Source of the DNA: Ruminococcus sp.
GTDB taxonomy: Bacteria > Bacillota > Clostridia > Oscillospirales > Ruminococcaceae
Assembly: GCA_017472145.1 (NCBI GenBank)
Contig: JAFUQX010000058.1
Coordinates: 62,001-126,000, forward strand
DNA length: 64,000 bases
Direction: 5' to 3'
The notes under the pieces are model-generated. The model was not told the origin of the DNA. It saw only the letters and a list, made by a program, of their open reading frames with translations, and made no database searches. Each line of letters begins with the position of its first letter. Position 1 is the first letter of the stretch. The position numbers and the translations under genes were made by a program. Below are positions 35,373 through 43,600 of this stretch, one piece after another.

Positions 35373-38150
35373 TTATTCCTCTACAACGCCTGCGCAGCGT
35401 GCGCACAGGGTCGGATGAGTCGCATGTGTGCCAACGGTTGTGGAATAAATCCAGCAGCGTTCGCATTTTTCACCCTCTGCCTTGGTCACAGTATATGTGG
35501 TTTCGCCATTGTCAGAACGGACAACCGTTACAGATGAAACGATCAGCACATCCTCCAGGAGCTTTGTCTCGCCGGCCAGCATCTCATACTGTGCATCGTC
35601 TGCCACTGCAATTACAACAGCGGCCTCAAGGGACTTGCCGATCAGCTTTTCATTACGCTTCTCCTCAAGAACCTTGTTTACATCCATACGTGTCTGATAA
35701 ATCAGATTCCACTTTGCAGTGAATGCATCGGATGCAGTCAGTCCGGACTTCTGCGGCATATCATTCAGGAATACACTGTCTGTGTTGTCAGAAGCAGCGT
35801 GGGGCATAAAGCTCCAGATTTCCTCGGCTGTAAAGGAGAGGATCGGTGCGACCAGACGTGTAATTGTGCTCAGAATGCGATAGATCGTAGTCTGAGCGGC
35901 ACGGCGGGCCACAGAGGTCATCGGCTCACAATACAGTCTGTCCTTGATAATATCCAGATAGAAATTGGACATATCCGTTGTGCAGAAATTATGGATGCTG
36001 TGGAATACAACATGGAAATCAAAGGAATCGTATCCGCTGTAAACCTTATCAATCAGGTTATCCAGCTTCAGCAGAGCCCAGCGATCAATATCCAGCAGCT
36101 CCTCGTCCGATACGCTGTCTGTATCCGGATTGAAGCCATCGCCGTTGCCCAGATTGCCCAGAATGTAACGGGCTGTGTTACGGATCTTTTTATAGGCATC
36201 AGACAGCTGTCCCAGAATTTCCGGAGAAATACGGATATCAGAATGATAATCAGAGGAAGCAACCCACAGACGCAGAATATCAGCGCCGTACTGCTTGATG
36301 ATCTCATCCGGCATAATACCGTTGCCCAGAGACTTGGACATTTTCCGGCCTGCACCATCTACGACCCAGCCGTGGGTGCAGACAGCCTTATAGGGCGCAG
36401 TACCCTTGTATACAACCGATGTCAGAAGGGAGGACTGGAACCATCCTCTGTACTGGTCAGCACCCTCCAGATAGAGGTCGGCCGGCCAGCTCAGGCAGTC
36501 ATACTGCTCCATAACAGCACTGTGAGAAACACCGCTGTCAAACCAGACATCCATGATATCAAATTCCTTTGTAAAGCTGCCACAGCCGCACTCGCACTTT
36601 ACCTCAGGAGAGATAAACTCAGCGGCTTCCTTCGTCCACCACGCATCAGCGCCCTCCTTGCGGAACAGATCGGCAATATTTGCAATGGTCGTATCATTCA
36701 CGATCGCCTTACCACAGTCTGCACAATAGATAATCGGAATCGGAACGCCCCATGTACGCTGACGGGAGATACACCAGTCGCTGCGGTCACGCACCATTCC
36801 CTTGATACGCTCCTCGCCCCAGCCAGGGATCCACTCTACATTCTCGATGGCCTTGATGGCCTCATCCTTAAAGCCGTTTACCGAACAGAACCACTGCTCT
36901 GTTGCACGATAAATAATCGGCTGGTGACATCTCCAGCAATGCGGATACTGGTGAACGATCTTCTCGGTAGCCAGCATTGCACCCAGCTCCGTAAGCTTTG
37001 CAGCAATGGCCTTGTTGGCTTCATCTGTATTCAGACCAGCAAATTCACCGGCTTCTTCTGTCTGACGGCCCTTTGCATCCACACACACCAGAATGCCGAT
37101 ATCATCGTAATTCTTGCTGACCTCAAAGTCCTCCACACCATAACCCGGAGCCGTGTGAACACAACCCGTACCGCTTTCCAGTGTAACATGATCGCCAACG
37201 ATCACCTTGGAGCCACGGTCGTACAGCGGATGCTTGGTCATCATATTCTCCAGCTCATTTCCGAAGAAAGAGCCGATGGTCTCATACTCTGTGATGCCGG
37301 CGGCCTTCATAGTAGCAGCAACCAGCTCCAGAGCCATGCAGTAATACTCATCGCCAACCTTGACCAGTGTGTATTCATAGCCCGGGCCTACGCAGATCGC
37401 CAGGTTGCCCGGAATCGTCCATGTAGTAGTTGTCCAGATAACAAAGTAAACCTTATCCATCGGAACATTCAATGCACTGAACAGACCCTTGTCATCCGTT
37501 ACAGCAAACTTTACATAAATAGAATAGCACGGATCGTTCTCGTACTCGATTTCAGCTTCAGCAAGAGCTGTATTGCAGTCCGGACACCAGTAAACCGGCT
37601 TCAGTCCCTTATACATATAGCCGCGCTTTGCCATTTCGCCGAATACCTCAACCTGACGAGCCTCATACTCCGGCTTCAGTGTCAGATACGGATCACAATA
37701 ATGGCCCAGGCTGCCCAGACGCTTGAACTGATTCATCTGATTGTGTACATGCGTCAGCGCAAATTCCTTGCAGTGCTTACGCAGCTCTACCGGAGAAATG
37801 GTCCCTCCATCAGCGCCAATGGCTTTCAGAGCCTTCAGCTCGATCGGCAAGCCATGTGTATCCCATCCCGGTACATAAGGAGCGCAATAGCCGCTCATAT
37901 TCTTATACTTTACAATAAAGTCCTTGAGCGTCTTGTTCAGTGCAGTTCCCAGATGAATCTCACCATTCGCATAGGGAGGTCCATCGTGAAGAATATAACT
38001 GGGTTTGCCGGCATTGCGAGCCACCATCTGCTCATAGAGATTGGTATCCTCCCACTTCTGAAGTGTATCCGGCTCCCGCTTCGGCAGATTTCCTCTCATC
38101 GGGAAATCCGTTCTTGGTAAATTTAAGGTCGTATTGTAATCCTGTGCCAT
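35373..38150 (-). CDS. ileS: Isoleucyl-tRNA synthetase
   Basis: A class I synthetase of 925 aa, bacterial type. The HIGH motif is in YANGEIHLGTALNK, followed by the editing (CP1) domain with GWDTHGLPIE nearby. KMSKS is in GRKMSKSLGNG, and the C-terminal zinc knuckle CERCWIYSTTV..CARC is present. There is no T-box in the 60-bp upstream gap, which instead holds a hairpin between the only full Shine-Dalgarno (AGGAGGG) and the ATG. Confidence 0.98.
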   Translation of the reverse strand: MAQDYNTTLNLPRTDFPMRGNLPKREPDTLQKWEDTNLYEQMVARNAGKPSYILHDGPPYANGEIHLGTALNKTLKDFIVKYKNMSGYCAPYVPGWDTHGLPIELKALKAIGADGGTISPVELRKHCKEFALTHVHNQMNQFKRLGSLGHYCDPYLTLKPEYEARQVEVFGEMAKRGYMYKGLKPVYWCPDCNTALAEAEIEYENDPCYSIYVKFAVTDDKGLFSALNVPMDKVYFVIWTTTTWTIPGNLAICVGPGYEYTLVKVGDEYYCMALELVAATMKAAGITEYETIGSFFGNELENMMTKHPLYDRGSKVIVGDHVTLESGTGCVHTAPGYGVEDFEVSKNYDDIGILVCVDAKGRQTEEAGEFAGLNTDEANKAIAAKLTELGAMLATEKIVHQYPHCWRCHQPIIYRATEQWFCSVNGFKDEAIKAIENVEWIPGWGEERIKGMVRDRSDWCISRQRTWGVPIPIIYCADCGKAIVNDTTIANIADLFRKEGADAWWTKEAAEFISPEVKCECGCGSFTKEFDIMDVWFDSGVSHSAVMEQYDCLSWPADLYLEGADQYRGWFQSSLLTSVVYKGTAPYKAVCTHGWVVDGAGRKMSKSLGNGIMPDEIIKQYGADILRLWVASSDYHSDIRISPEILGQLSDAYKKIRNTARYILGNLGNGDGFNPDTDSVSDEELLDIDRWALLKLDNLIDKVYSGYDSFDFHVVFHSIHNFCTTDMSNFYLDIIKDRLYCEPMTSVARRAAQTTIYRILSTITRLVAPILSFTAEEIWSFMPHAASDNTDSVFLNDMPQKSGLTASDAFTAKWNLIYQTRMDVNKVLEEKRNEKLIGKSLEAAVVIAVADDAQYEMLAGETKLLEDVLIVSSVTVVRSDNGETTYTVTKAEGEKCERCWIYSTTVGTHATHPTLCARCAGVVEE

Positions 38151-38158
38151 ATCGACTT

Positions 38159-38186
38159 GGTTTTCCGCCTTATTTTGCGGAAAACC
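38159..38186 (-). promoter_or_regulatory. Hairpin separating Shine-Dalgarno and start codon of ileS
   Basis: A perfect 10-bp stem GGTTTTCCGC/GCGGAAAACC with an 8-nt loop lies directly after AGGAGGG and 8 nt before the ileS ATG. Unfolded, the Shine-Dalgarno is about 35 nt from the ATG. Folded, it is within normal distance. A weaker AAGGCGG lies in the 3' arm. Confidence 0.5.
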
Positions 38187-38209
38187 CTCCTTTCCATCAA
38201 ATGATAAAA

Positions 38210-38872
38210 TTACTCCTCATCCTCAGCTGCGGATCTTCCAAAGCTGGAATCATATGCGCCCTGGATGGTCTTTGCAGAAAACTGAGAAGATGCAAAAGGA
38301 TCGCTCTGTGTTGCAGCGGCCGGAGTCTCATCCTCTGCTTCCTGATACCGCTCAGCTGCTGCAGAAGAATAGTTTGCACCGAACTCTACATCATCTTCCT
38401 CCGGCATAGCAGACAGAACCTCCAGATGCTCTCTGTACATGTCAAACAGCGCCTTCTTGAAGTCAGCTACCTTCTTTCTTGCATCGGCCAGCTGCTGATG
38501 CGCTGCGGCGATCTCCTCCTGATTCTTCTTCAGAAGGGCATCGTGCTGAACAGTGACCTCATCCATCATCTCATCGGCCTTTCTCTTAGCCTCGGCGATG
38601 ATCTCGTCCGCACGCTCGTTGGCCTCAGCAATGATCTGATGGCCCTGACGCTGCGCACCCAGAAGGGCATCCTTCAGAGCGTCCTCATCACGCATGTATT
38701 CACGAACCTTGTCAGCCAGAACCTGAATCTTATTGTTGCTGTCCTCCAGCTCCTGCTGATTCAGTTCAAGCTCATGCTCCAGCTGTGTCAGAAACTCATC
38801 AATATCCTCCTGCTTATAGCCGAAAGCGGCCTTTTCAAAGCGCAGTTCATGAATATCGTTTGCTGTAATCAT
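38210..38872 (-). CDS. divIVA: DivIVA-domain cell division protein
   Basis: 220 aa. The N-terminal membrane-curvature-binding module (DIHELRFEKAAFGYKQEDIDEFLTQLEHELE) is followed by a long coiled coil (about residues 30-150) and a disordered acidic tail. It marks poles and septa in Gram-positive cells. It forms with sepF, ylmH and yggS the conserved block downstream of the division genes. Confidence 0.95.
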   Translation of the reverse strand: MITANDIHELRFEKAAFGYKQEDIDEFLTQLEHELELNQQELEDSNNKIQVLADKVREYMRDEDALKDALLGAQRQGHQIIAEANERADEIIAEAKRKADEMMDEVTVQHDALLKKNQEEIAAAHQQLADARKKVADFKKALFDMYREHLEVLSAMPEEDDVEFGANYSSAAAERYQEAEDETPAAATQSDPFASSQFSAKTIQGAYDSSFGRSAAEDEE

Positions 38873-38886
38873 AATTTATCCACCTT

Positions 38887-39648
38887 TCAATGATATTGTT
38901 CAATCAATATATGCAATCTTCCTTTTTTAGAAAGACCAGTTACAGATTTAATACGGAACTTACCACAGCCGCGAACCACAAGGATATCTCCTTCATCTAC
39001 TGGTAAAGACGAGGAGGTCACCTCACTATAGTTCACTTCAATCCGCCCTTGCTGAAGAAGGCGTACTGTTTTTTCACGGCTTTCGTGTATAGCCAGAGCA
39101 GCTACAGCATCAATACGCATAGAAGCAACTGTACCGCTGATTTCCCTGAAATTCTGAACCAGGGGCATATCAAAGGGCTGGCTGTCTGACACCTTCACAC
39201 CGCATCGGCCGATTTTTGTCAGATCCCGCAGTAATGGTACAACAGCCTCTGTGACAAAAGCCTGAGTCCGGCCTGTCCCTGTCACAATATCACCCACTGT
39301 TTCACGCTGGATTCCGCAGGACATAAATGCTCCCAGAAAATCCCGGTGCGTCAAACCATCACTTTCACGGTACTGAAAGGTCAAACACACAAGAGGCAGA
39401 TCCTCATTTTCCAGCTGCATCCATTCCGGATACACACAGCAGATCTTTCTCTGCGCACCATCATATCCGCCCCAGAGACGAACCTGACAATCAGCCCGGC
39501 TAGAAAGCCACTGCTGCGCAAGAAACACCTGCCGCTCGTCCAGAAAACGAGTGCAGTACATTGTACAATCCCGGCTGCTGCGCTCGATCAGATCATACAA
39601 ATGAGCCTGGAGCACACGATCCGCCTGTGATTCCAAAGCCGTGGACAT
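38887..39648 (-). CDS. ylmH: YlmH-family S4-domain RNA-binding protein
   Basis: 253 aa. A C-terminal S4 domain (SMRIDAVAALAIHESREKTVRLLQQGRIEVNYSEVTSSSLPVDEGDILVVRGCGKFRI) follows the YlmH N-terminal half. Family members bind ribosomal particles and act in ribosome rescue or division-linked functions. The start lies only 4 bp after the sepF stop, with AAAGGA directly abutting the ATG, so translation may depend on coupling. Confidence 0.93.
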   Translation of the reverse strand: MSTALESQADRVLQAHLYDLIERSSRDCTMYCTRFLDERQVFLAQQWLSSRADCQVRLWGGYDGAQRKICCVYPEWMQLENEDLPLVCLTFQYRESDGLTHRDFLGAFMSCGIQRETVGDIVTGTGRTQAFVTEAVVPLLRDLTKIGRCGVKVSDSQPFDMPLVQNFREISGTVASMRIDAVAALAIHESREKTVRLLQQGRIEVNYSEVTSSSLPVDEGDILVVRGCGKFRIKSVTGLSKKGRLHILIEQYH

Positions 39649-39652
39649 TCCT

Positions 39653-40246
39653 TTAAAGCAGCGATGCTACGCTGTCAGCACTGTCGGCAGAAAATCCACC
39701 CTTGCCCTGAAGCTCATTAACAAGCTGATCGACCAGGCCTACATCATGAGGTGTTACAATATAGGTCTGATTTGCAATCGGCTTCAGATTGCCATCCTGT
39801 GCATAAGCAACGCCTACCAGGAAGTCGATAATTCTTCTTCTTGTAGGCTCGGCTGCATCCTCCAGAACCAGAACAACCGTCTTGTTATTCATCAGGTGGT
39901 CTGCAATCTTCTTTGCATCTGCAAATTCAGACGGCTTCACCAGAATTACCTGGAGTGTCGGAGACCCTGCACGTGCAGTCGAACGTGAATAGGATGACAC
40001 AGACGCAGAAGTGTTCTCGGATGTACGAGAGGATGCAGACGAATAGGACGAGCTGCTGGTTCTGCGTTCCTCCTGAGGTGCAGTATAGCTGCGTGTGGAA
40101 GAAGATGTTGCCGCAGATGTGCCCGCATAAGAGGTCGTATCTGCCTCCGGCTCAGGCCGCTCCTGCTTGTAGCTTGTGTCGTTATCATCCTCTACTTCTG
40201 ACGGAATGAAAAAATCTTTCAGGGTATTTAAAACGCTCATATTCAT
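39653..40246 (-). CDS. sepF: Cell division protein SepF
   Basis: Membrane-associated FtsZ anchor, about 197 aa. A short amphipathic N-terminus (MSVLNTLKDFFIPS) is followed by an unusually long Ser/Thr/Arg-rich low-complexity linker (about residues 30-95), then the SepF beta-alpha core (QVILVKPSEFADAKKIADHLMNNKTVVLVLEDAAEPTRRRIIDFLVGVAYA). Two in-frame ATGs are possible, and I use the one with GGAG 8 nt upstream. Confidence 0.93.
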   Translation of the reverse strand: MNMSVLNTLKDFFIPSEVEDDNDTSYKQERPEPEADTTSYAGTSAATSSSTRSYTAPQEERRTSSSSYSSASSRTSENTSASVSSYSRSTARAGSPTLQVILVKPSEFADAKKIADHLMNNKTVVLVLEDAAEPTRRRIIDFLVGVAYAQDGNLKPIANQTYIVTPHDVGLVDQLVNELQGKGGFSADSADSVASLL

Positions 40247-40340
40247 ACTCCAATCTCCGCACAAATCAATATTACAGCTGAATCGACTGTGCGGTTCTAT
40301 TCAGCTATCCGGACACTCCGGCCTGCCGGCTTTATACCGG

Positions 40341-41036
40341 CTACTTATAAATCCTTGCACCAAACAGACCTGTGCCGATTCGTACAAGTGTGGATCCATA
40401 TTGTATTGCCTTTGCATAGTCGCTGGACATTCCCATTGACAAGACACCCATATCTATATTATCCATGTTTTTGCATGAAATGTCAAGATAAAGTTGCTGC
40501 ATTTCGCAAAGAAATTTTTCGTTATCCCCCGGCGGAGGGATGGTCATCAGCCCTTTTACGCGAATATTCGGCATTTCTGCCATTTCACAGAGCAGCTCTG
40601 TAAGTGCATCCGGATGAACGCCACTCTTGGACTCCTCGCCGCCGATATTGACCTCCGCAAGCACATTCTGTATTTTTCCAACCCGCTGAGCCTGCTTATT
40701 GATCTCCATAGCCAGCCTTACACTATCCACAGATTGGATCAGATCCATGTCCTCAATAATGTACTTGACCTTGTTGGTCTGAAGATGCCCAATAAAATGA
40801 ACCGAAGCGGACGGATCGTACAAAGCCTTTTTGGATTCATATTCCTGCACCCGGTTCTCGCCAAGCAGTCTGATTCCGCAGGAAATAGCATGATTTACAG
40901 CTTCCGGCGCTACTGTTTTTGTAACCGCCATCAGTGCGACCTCATCGCCCGGACTCCGATACCGAATCTTTGCTTCCTCAATTTCCGCACAGATTCTCTT
41001 ATAATTTTCATGAATATAATCGTAAGCCGTCTTCAT
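40341..41036 (-). CDS. YggS/YlmE-family PLP homeostasis protein
   Basis: About 231 aa, an alanine-racemase-N-like TIM barrel. The PLP-binding Lys is in VALMAVTKTVAP, with HFIGHLQTNKVKYI and the C-terminal SMGMSSDYAKAIQYGSTLVRIGTGLFG. It keeps free PLP balanced. The order yggS-sepF-ylmH-divIVA is the classical post-ftsZ cluster. The start at 41036 has GGAGG upstream. Confidence 0.96.
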   Translation of the reverse strand: MKTAYDYIHENYKRICAEIEEAKIRYRSPGDEVALMAVTKTVAPEAVNHAISCGIRLLGENRVQEYESKKALYDPSASVHFIGHLQTNKVKYIIEDMDLIQSVDSVRLAMEINKQAQRVGKIQNVLAEVNIGGEESKSGVHPDALTELLCEMAEMPNIRVKGLMTIPPPGDNEKFLCEMQQLYLDISCKNMDNIDMGVLSMGMSSDYAKAIQYGSTLVRIGTGLFGARIYK

Positions 41037-41037
41037 A

Positions 41038-42297
41038 TCAGTCCGTACCTCCGCTTGCATCAATTCCCTCTACAATAATAGAGTCATATAGAGTCAGATA
41101 CCCACTGCCTGCATTCAATGAGGATAACACATAATCATCACCCTCGTAGATTACATCCAGCTTCCTGAATACCACCTTTTCGCCGTCCATGACATATACG
41201 CCTCGATAGTTGACCATCGTAGTAGTAACCTCTCCAGTCAGTACATTCGTGCTGCTTTCCTCTACATCACGAAAACGAATGGCACTTCTCGGCACCTTAA
41301 TACCGTCATAGTCTCCCTTGACCAGCCGCACACGCTCAATACGATGCTGTACAAAGTCAGAGGTCATCTGCTCGCAATACAAAACAACCATTGTTTCATC
41401 GGCCGTTTCGCCAGGTCGCAGCTCAGAAACAGTCACCTCTGTGCTTGCAGAAGAAGCGGAAAGATAAAGTGTAGCCGTATCTCCAACCTGAAGATTCAGC
41501 TCTGTATTATTGATCAGACCCAACATATACCATCCATAGCTGGCAATGGTCTTTCCAATGATGGTATCACTCTTGATGCTGTCATCACTTGTGACAGACT
41601 TGATATCATCTCTTGTAATTGCGCTCAGATTCTGAATAGACAGCTTGTCCTCATATCCGTCTGCATAGCTTACAAAATAGGAAGATGCAGGCGCAACGAT
41701 CGTATCTCTCGGATTCTGCTGCTGCGCTTCCAGCTCCTTAATCTGCATCTCAATTTCAGATATCTGCTCAGAATAATTGGTTGTACCCTGATTGATCACC
41801 AGCTGATAAGAGCTCAAAGCAATACGAAAGGCTTCCTTAGCCTGATTCATTCCCTCCAGATCTCCTCTGTCTCTGCAATAGGCGATCTGATCATAATACT
41901 GTGCGGCCTGATCGGCCAGGGTAGAAGGCTGAGCCATCTGAAGCACGCCTGGATTGGAGATACGATTAAGAACCTCCAGTTCCTCCTTCAGTGCAGTGAT
42001 CTGCTGGTTGATTTCAATCGCATTGCTGCTAGCGTAGATATTAGCAACAGCCTCATTTTTTCCCACTCGTCCGCCATCCGGAATATTATAGCAGACACTG
42101 CCGCTTCCGTTGTAGGAAAGCACGGTCTCGTCCCGGACGTAAACGCCCTCAAAAGTGACAGACTGCTCGGCCGAAGCCGAAACGGCTGTTTCTGTCTGAT
42201 AGTCCGTGTCCAGAAAATGATAGAATATCGTTCCGATCATCGTCAGTACAGATACCGAAAGCAGGATCAGCAAAATATTCGTAAGTGTATTTTTCAT
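41038..42297 (-). CDS. HlyD-like membrane adaptor protein
   Basis: About 419 aa. One N-terminal helix (LLILLSVSVLTMIGTIFY), then a barrel-sandwich/lipoyl-like part (GVYVRDETVLSYNGSGSVCYNIPDGGRVGKNEAVANIY), a coiled coil of about 130 residues (IEINQQITALKEELEVLNRIS..ISEIEMQIKELEAQQ) and a C-terminal beta part. This is the plan of efflux adaptor proteins, but no transporter is next to it. It recurs near division genes in Clostridia, so a wall- or division-related role is conceivable. It begins 5 bp after hfq. Confidence 0.75.
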   Translation of the reverse strand: MKNTLTNILLILLSVSVLTMIGTIFYHFLDTDYQTETAVSASAEQSVTFEGVYVRDETVLSYNGSGSVCYNIPDGGRVGKNEAVANIYASSNAIEINQQITALKEELEVLNRISNPGVLQMAQPSTLADQAAQYYDQIAYCRDRGDLEGMNQAKEAFRIALSSYQLVINQGTTNYSEQISEIEMQIKELEAQQQNPRDTIVAPASSYFVSYADGYEDKLSIQNLSAITRDDIKSVTSDDSIKSDTIIGKTIASYGWYMLGLINNTELNLQVGDTATLYLSASSASTEVTVSELRPGETADETMVVLYCEQMTSDFVQHRIERVRLVKGDYDGIKVPRSAIRFRDVEESSTNVLTGEVTTTMVNYRGVYVMDGEKVVFRKLDVIYEGDDYVLSSLNAGSGYLTLYDSIIVEGIDASGGTD

Positions 42298-42302
42298 ATA
42301 TA

Positions 42303-42542
42303 TCAGTCTTTTCCGTCGTTCGCATCCAGAATTGCAATCGGGCGAACCGGCTTCAGTGTTGAGATTGCGTGCTTGTACACAAGATTCTGCGTACCATCGC
42401 AATCAAGGATAATAACATAGCTGTCGAATCCGCGGACGATTCCCTTGAACTGAAAGCCATTTGTCAGAATAATGGTAACCATGATCTTCTCTTTTCTGGC
42501 CTGGTTCAGGAATACATCCTGCAAATTCATCATTTTGTTCAT
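42303..42542 (-). CDS. hfq: RNA chaperone Hfq
   Basis: 79 aa. The Sm1 motif [40 protein letters not shown] and the Sm2 motif [12 protein letters not shown] (YKHA) are complete. The C-terminal tail is short, as in Gram-positives. GGAGC precedes the ATG. It follows miaA as in most bacteria. Confidence 0.97.
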   Translation of the reverse strand: MNKMMNLQDVFLNQARKEKIMVTIILTNGFQFKGIVRGFDSYVIILDCDGTQNLVYKHAISTLKPVRPIAILDANDGKD

Positions 42543-42633
42543 ATAAATGCTCCTTTCGCTCCGGTCTTTCCTGAGCTGCTCTCCGCCGTTTTCTCTGCAT
42601 CCTCAGCTCTTATATTTCTTCTTACAAAAAGAC

Positions 42634-43599
42634 CTATTCTATATTATAGCACAAAACTTCGCTCTTGGCTATAATTTTCAGACAATTTTCCCGATTTTTT
42701 TTCAAGTCGTCAGTTTTGTCCAAAACAATCCACTTTATTTGTCTATTTCTTCTAAACCATGTCAGCTGCCGCTTGGCGAAATGACGTGTCTGGAGCTTGA
42801 TTTCCTCTACACAATCACTCAAGGAGGTCCGCCCCTCAAAGTACGGCACAAGCTCCTTATAACCAATCGCATTGGAAGCCGTTTTCATTTCGCCCTGTCT
42901 CCAGACTGCATAGCTCTCCTCAACGAGTCCCAGCTGAACCATCCTGTCCACACGAAGATTGATTCGTTCATAGAGGTCATTCCGATCCGCATAATCAAGA
43001 CCGATGATACAGGACCGATAAGGAGATGGTATACTCCGGCTTTCAGCCTTCAGCGCACTGAACTTCTTCCCTGTTTCAAGACAGACCTCCAGTGCACGAA
43101 TGACCCTCACCAGATTGTTTGGATGGATCTCGGCTGCCGCCTCCCAATCCAGCTCCTCCAGACGTTTATGCAGTGCTTCTGTTCCCTGCTCCTTGGCAAA
43201 GGCAGTCAGCTCTGCGCGAAGCTCCGGATTCTGCTTCGTCTCGGAAAAGCGAATGTTTTCAAGCAGGGATGAAACATAGAGTCCTGTGCCTCCCACAACA
43301 ATGGGAAGCCTTCCCCTGCTGTGAATATCAGAAATCGTCCTGCCGGCCAGACTGACATAATCGGCCACGCTGAATTCTGTATCCCGTTCCAGGAAATCAA
43401 TCAGATGATGGGGAACGCCCTGCATCTCCTCTGCTGTAGGCTTGGCTGTGGCAATAGACATTCCCTTATAGATCTGCATGGAATCTGCTGAGACGACCTC
43501 TCCATTATAGGTCTGCGCAAGAGAAATTCCCAGCGCAGTCTTTCCGGATGCAGTAGGCCCAACAATAGCCAGCACTGGTATTTTTTCATTCTCGGCCAT
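42634..43599 (-). CDS. miaA: tRNA dimethylallyltransferase
   Basis: Adds dimethylallyl to A37 of tRNAs reading UNN codons, about 321 aa. The P-loop AIVGPTASGKTALGISLA, DSMQIYKGMSIATAKPT and VGGTGLYVSSL are conserved. The ATG at 43599 has GGAGGG 7 nt upstream and starts right after the mutL stop. Its product is the substrate of MiaB, encoded 5 kb upstream in the same cluster. Confidence 0.97.
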   Translation of the reverse strand: MAENEKIPVLAIVGPTASGKTALGISLAQTYNGEVVSADSMQIYKGMSIATAKPTAEEMQGVPHHLIDFLERDTEFSVADYVSLAGRTISDIHSRGRLPIVVGGTGLYVSSLLENIRFSETKQNPELRAELTAFAKEQGTEALHKRLEELDWEAAAEIHPNNLVRVIRALEVCLETGKKFSALKAESRSIPSPYRSCIIGLDYADRNDLYERINLRVDRMVQLGLVEESYAVWRQGEMKTASNAIGYKELVPYFEGRTSLSDCVEEIKLQTRHFAKRQLTWFRRNRQIKWIVLDKTDDLKKNRENCLKIIAKSEVLCYNIE

Positions 43600-43600
43600 A

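Noticed and set aside
38151-38209. T-box riboswitch for ileS
   Set aside because: The gap is only about 60 bp and lacks the T-box core, specifier loop and terminator/antiterminator.
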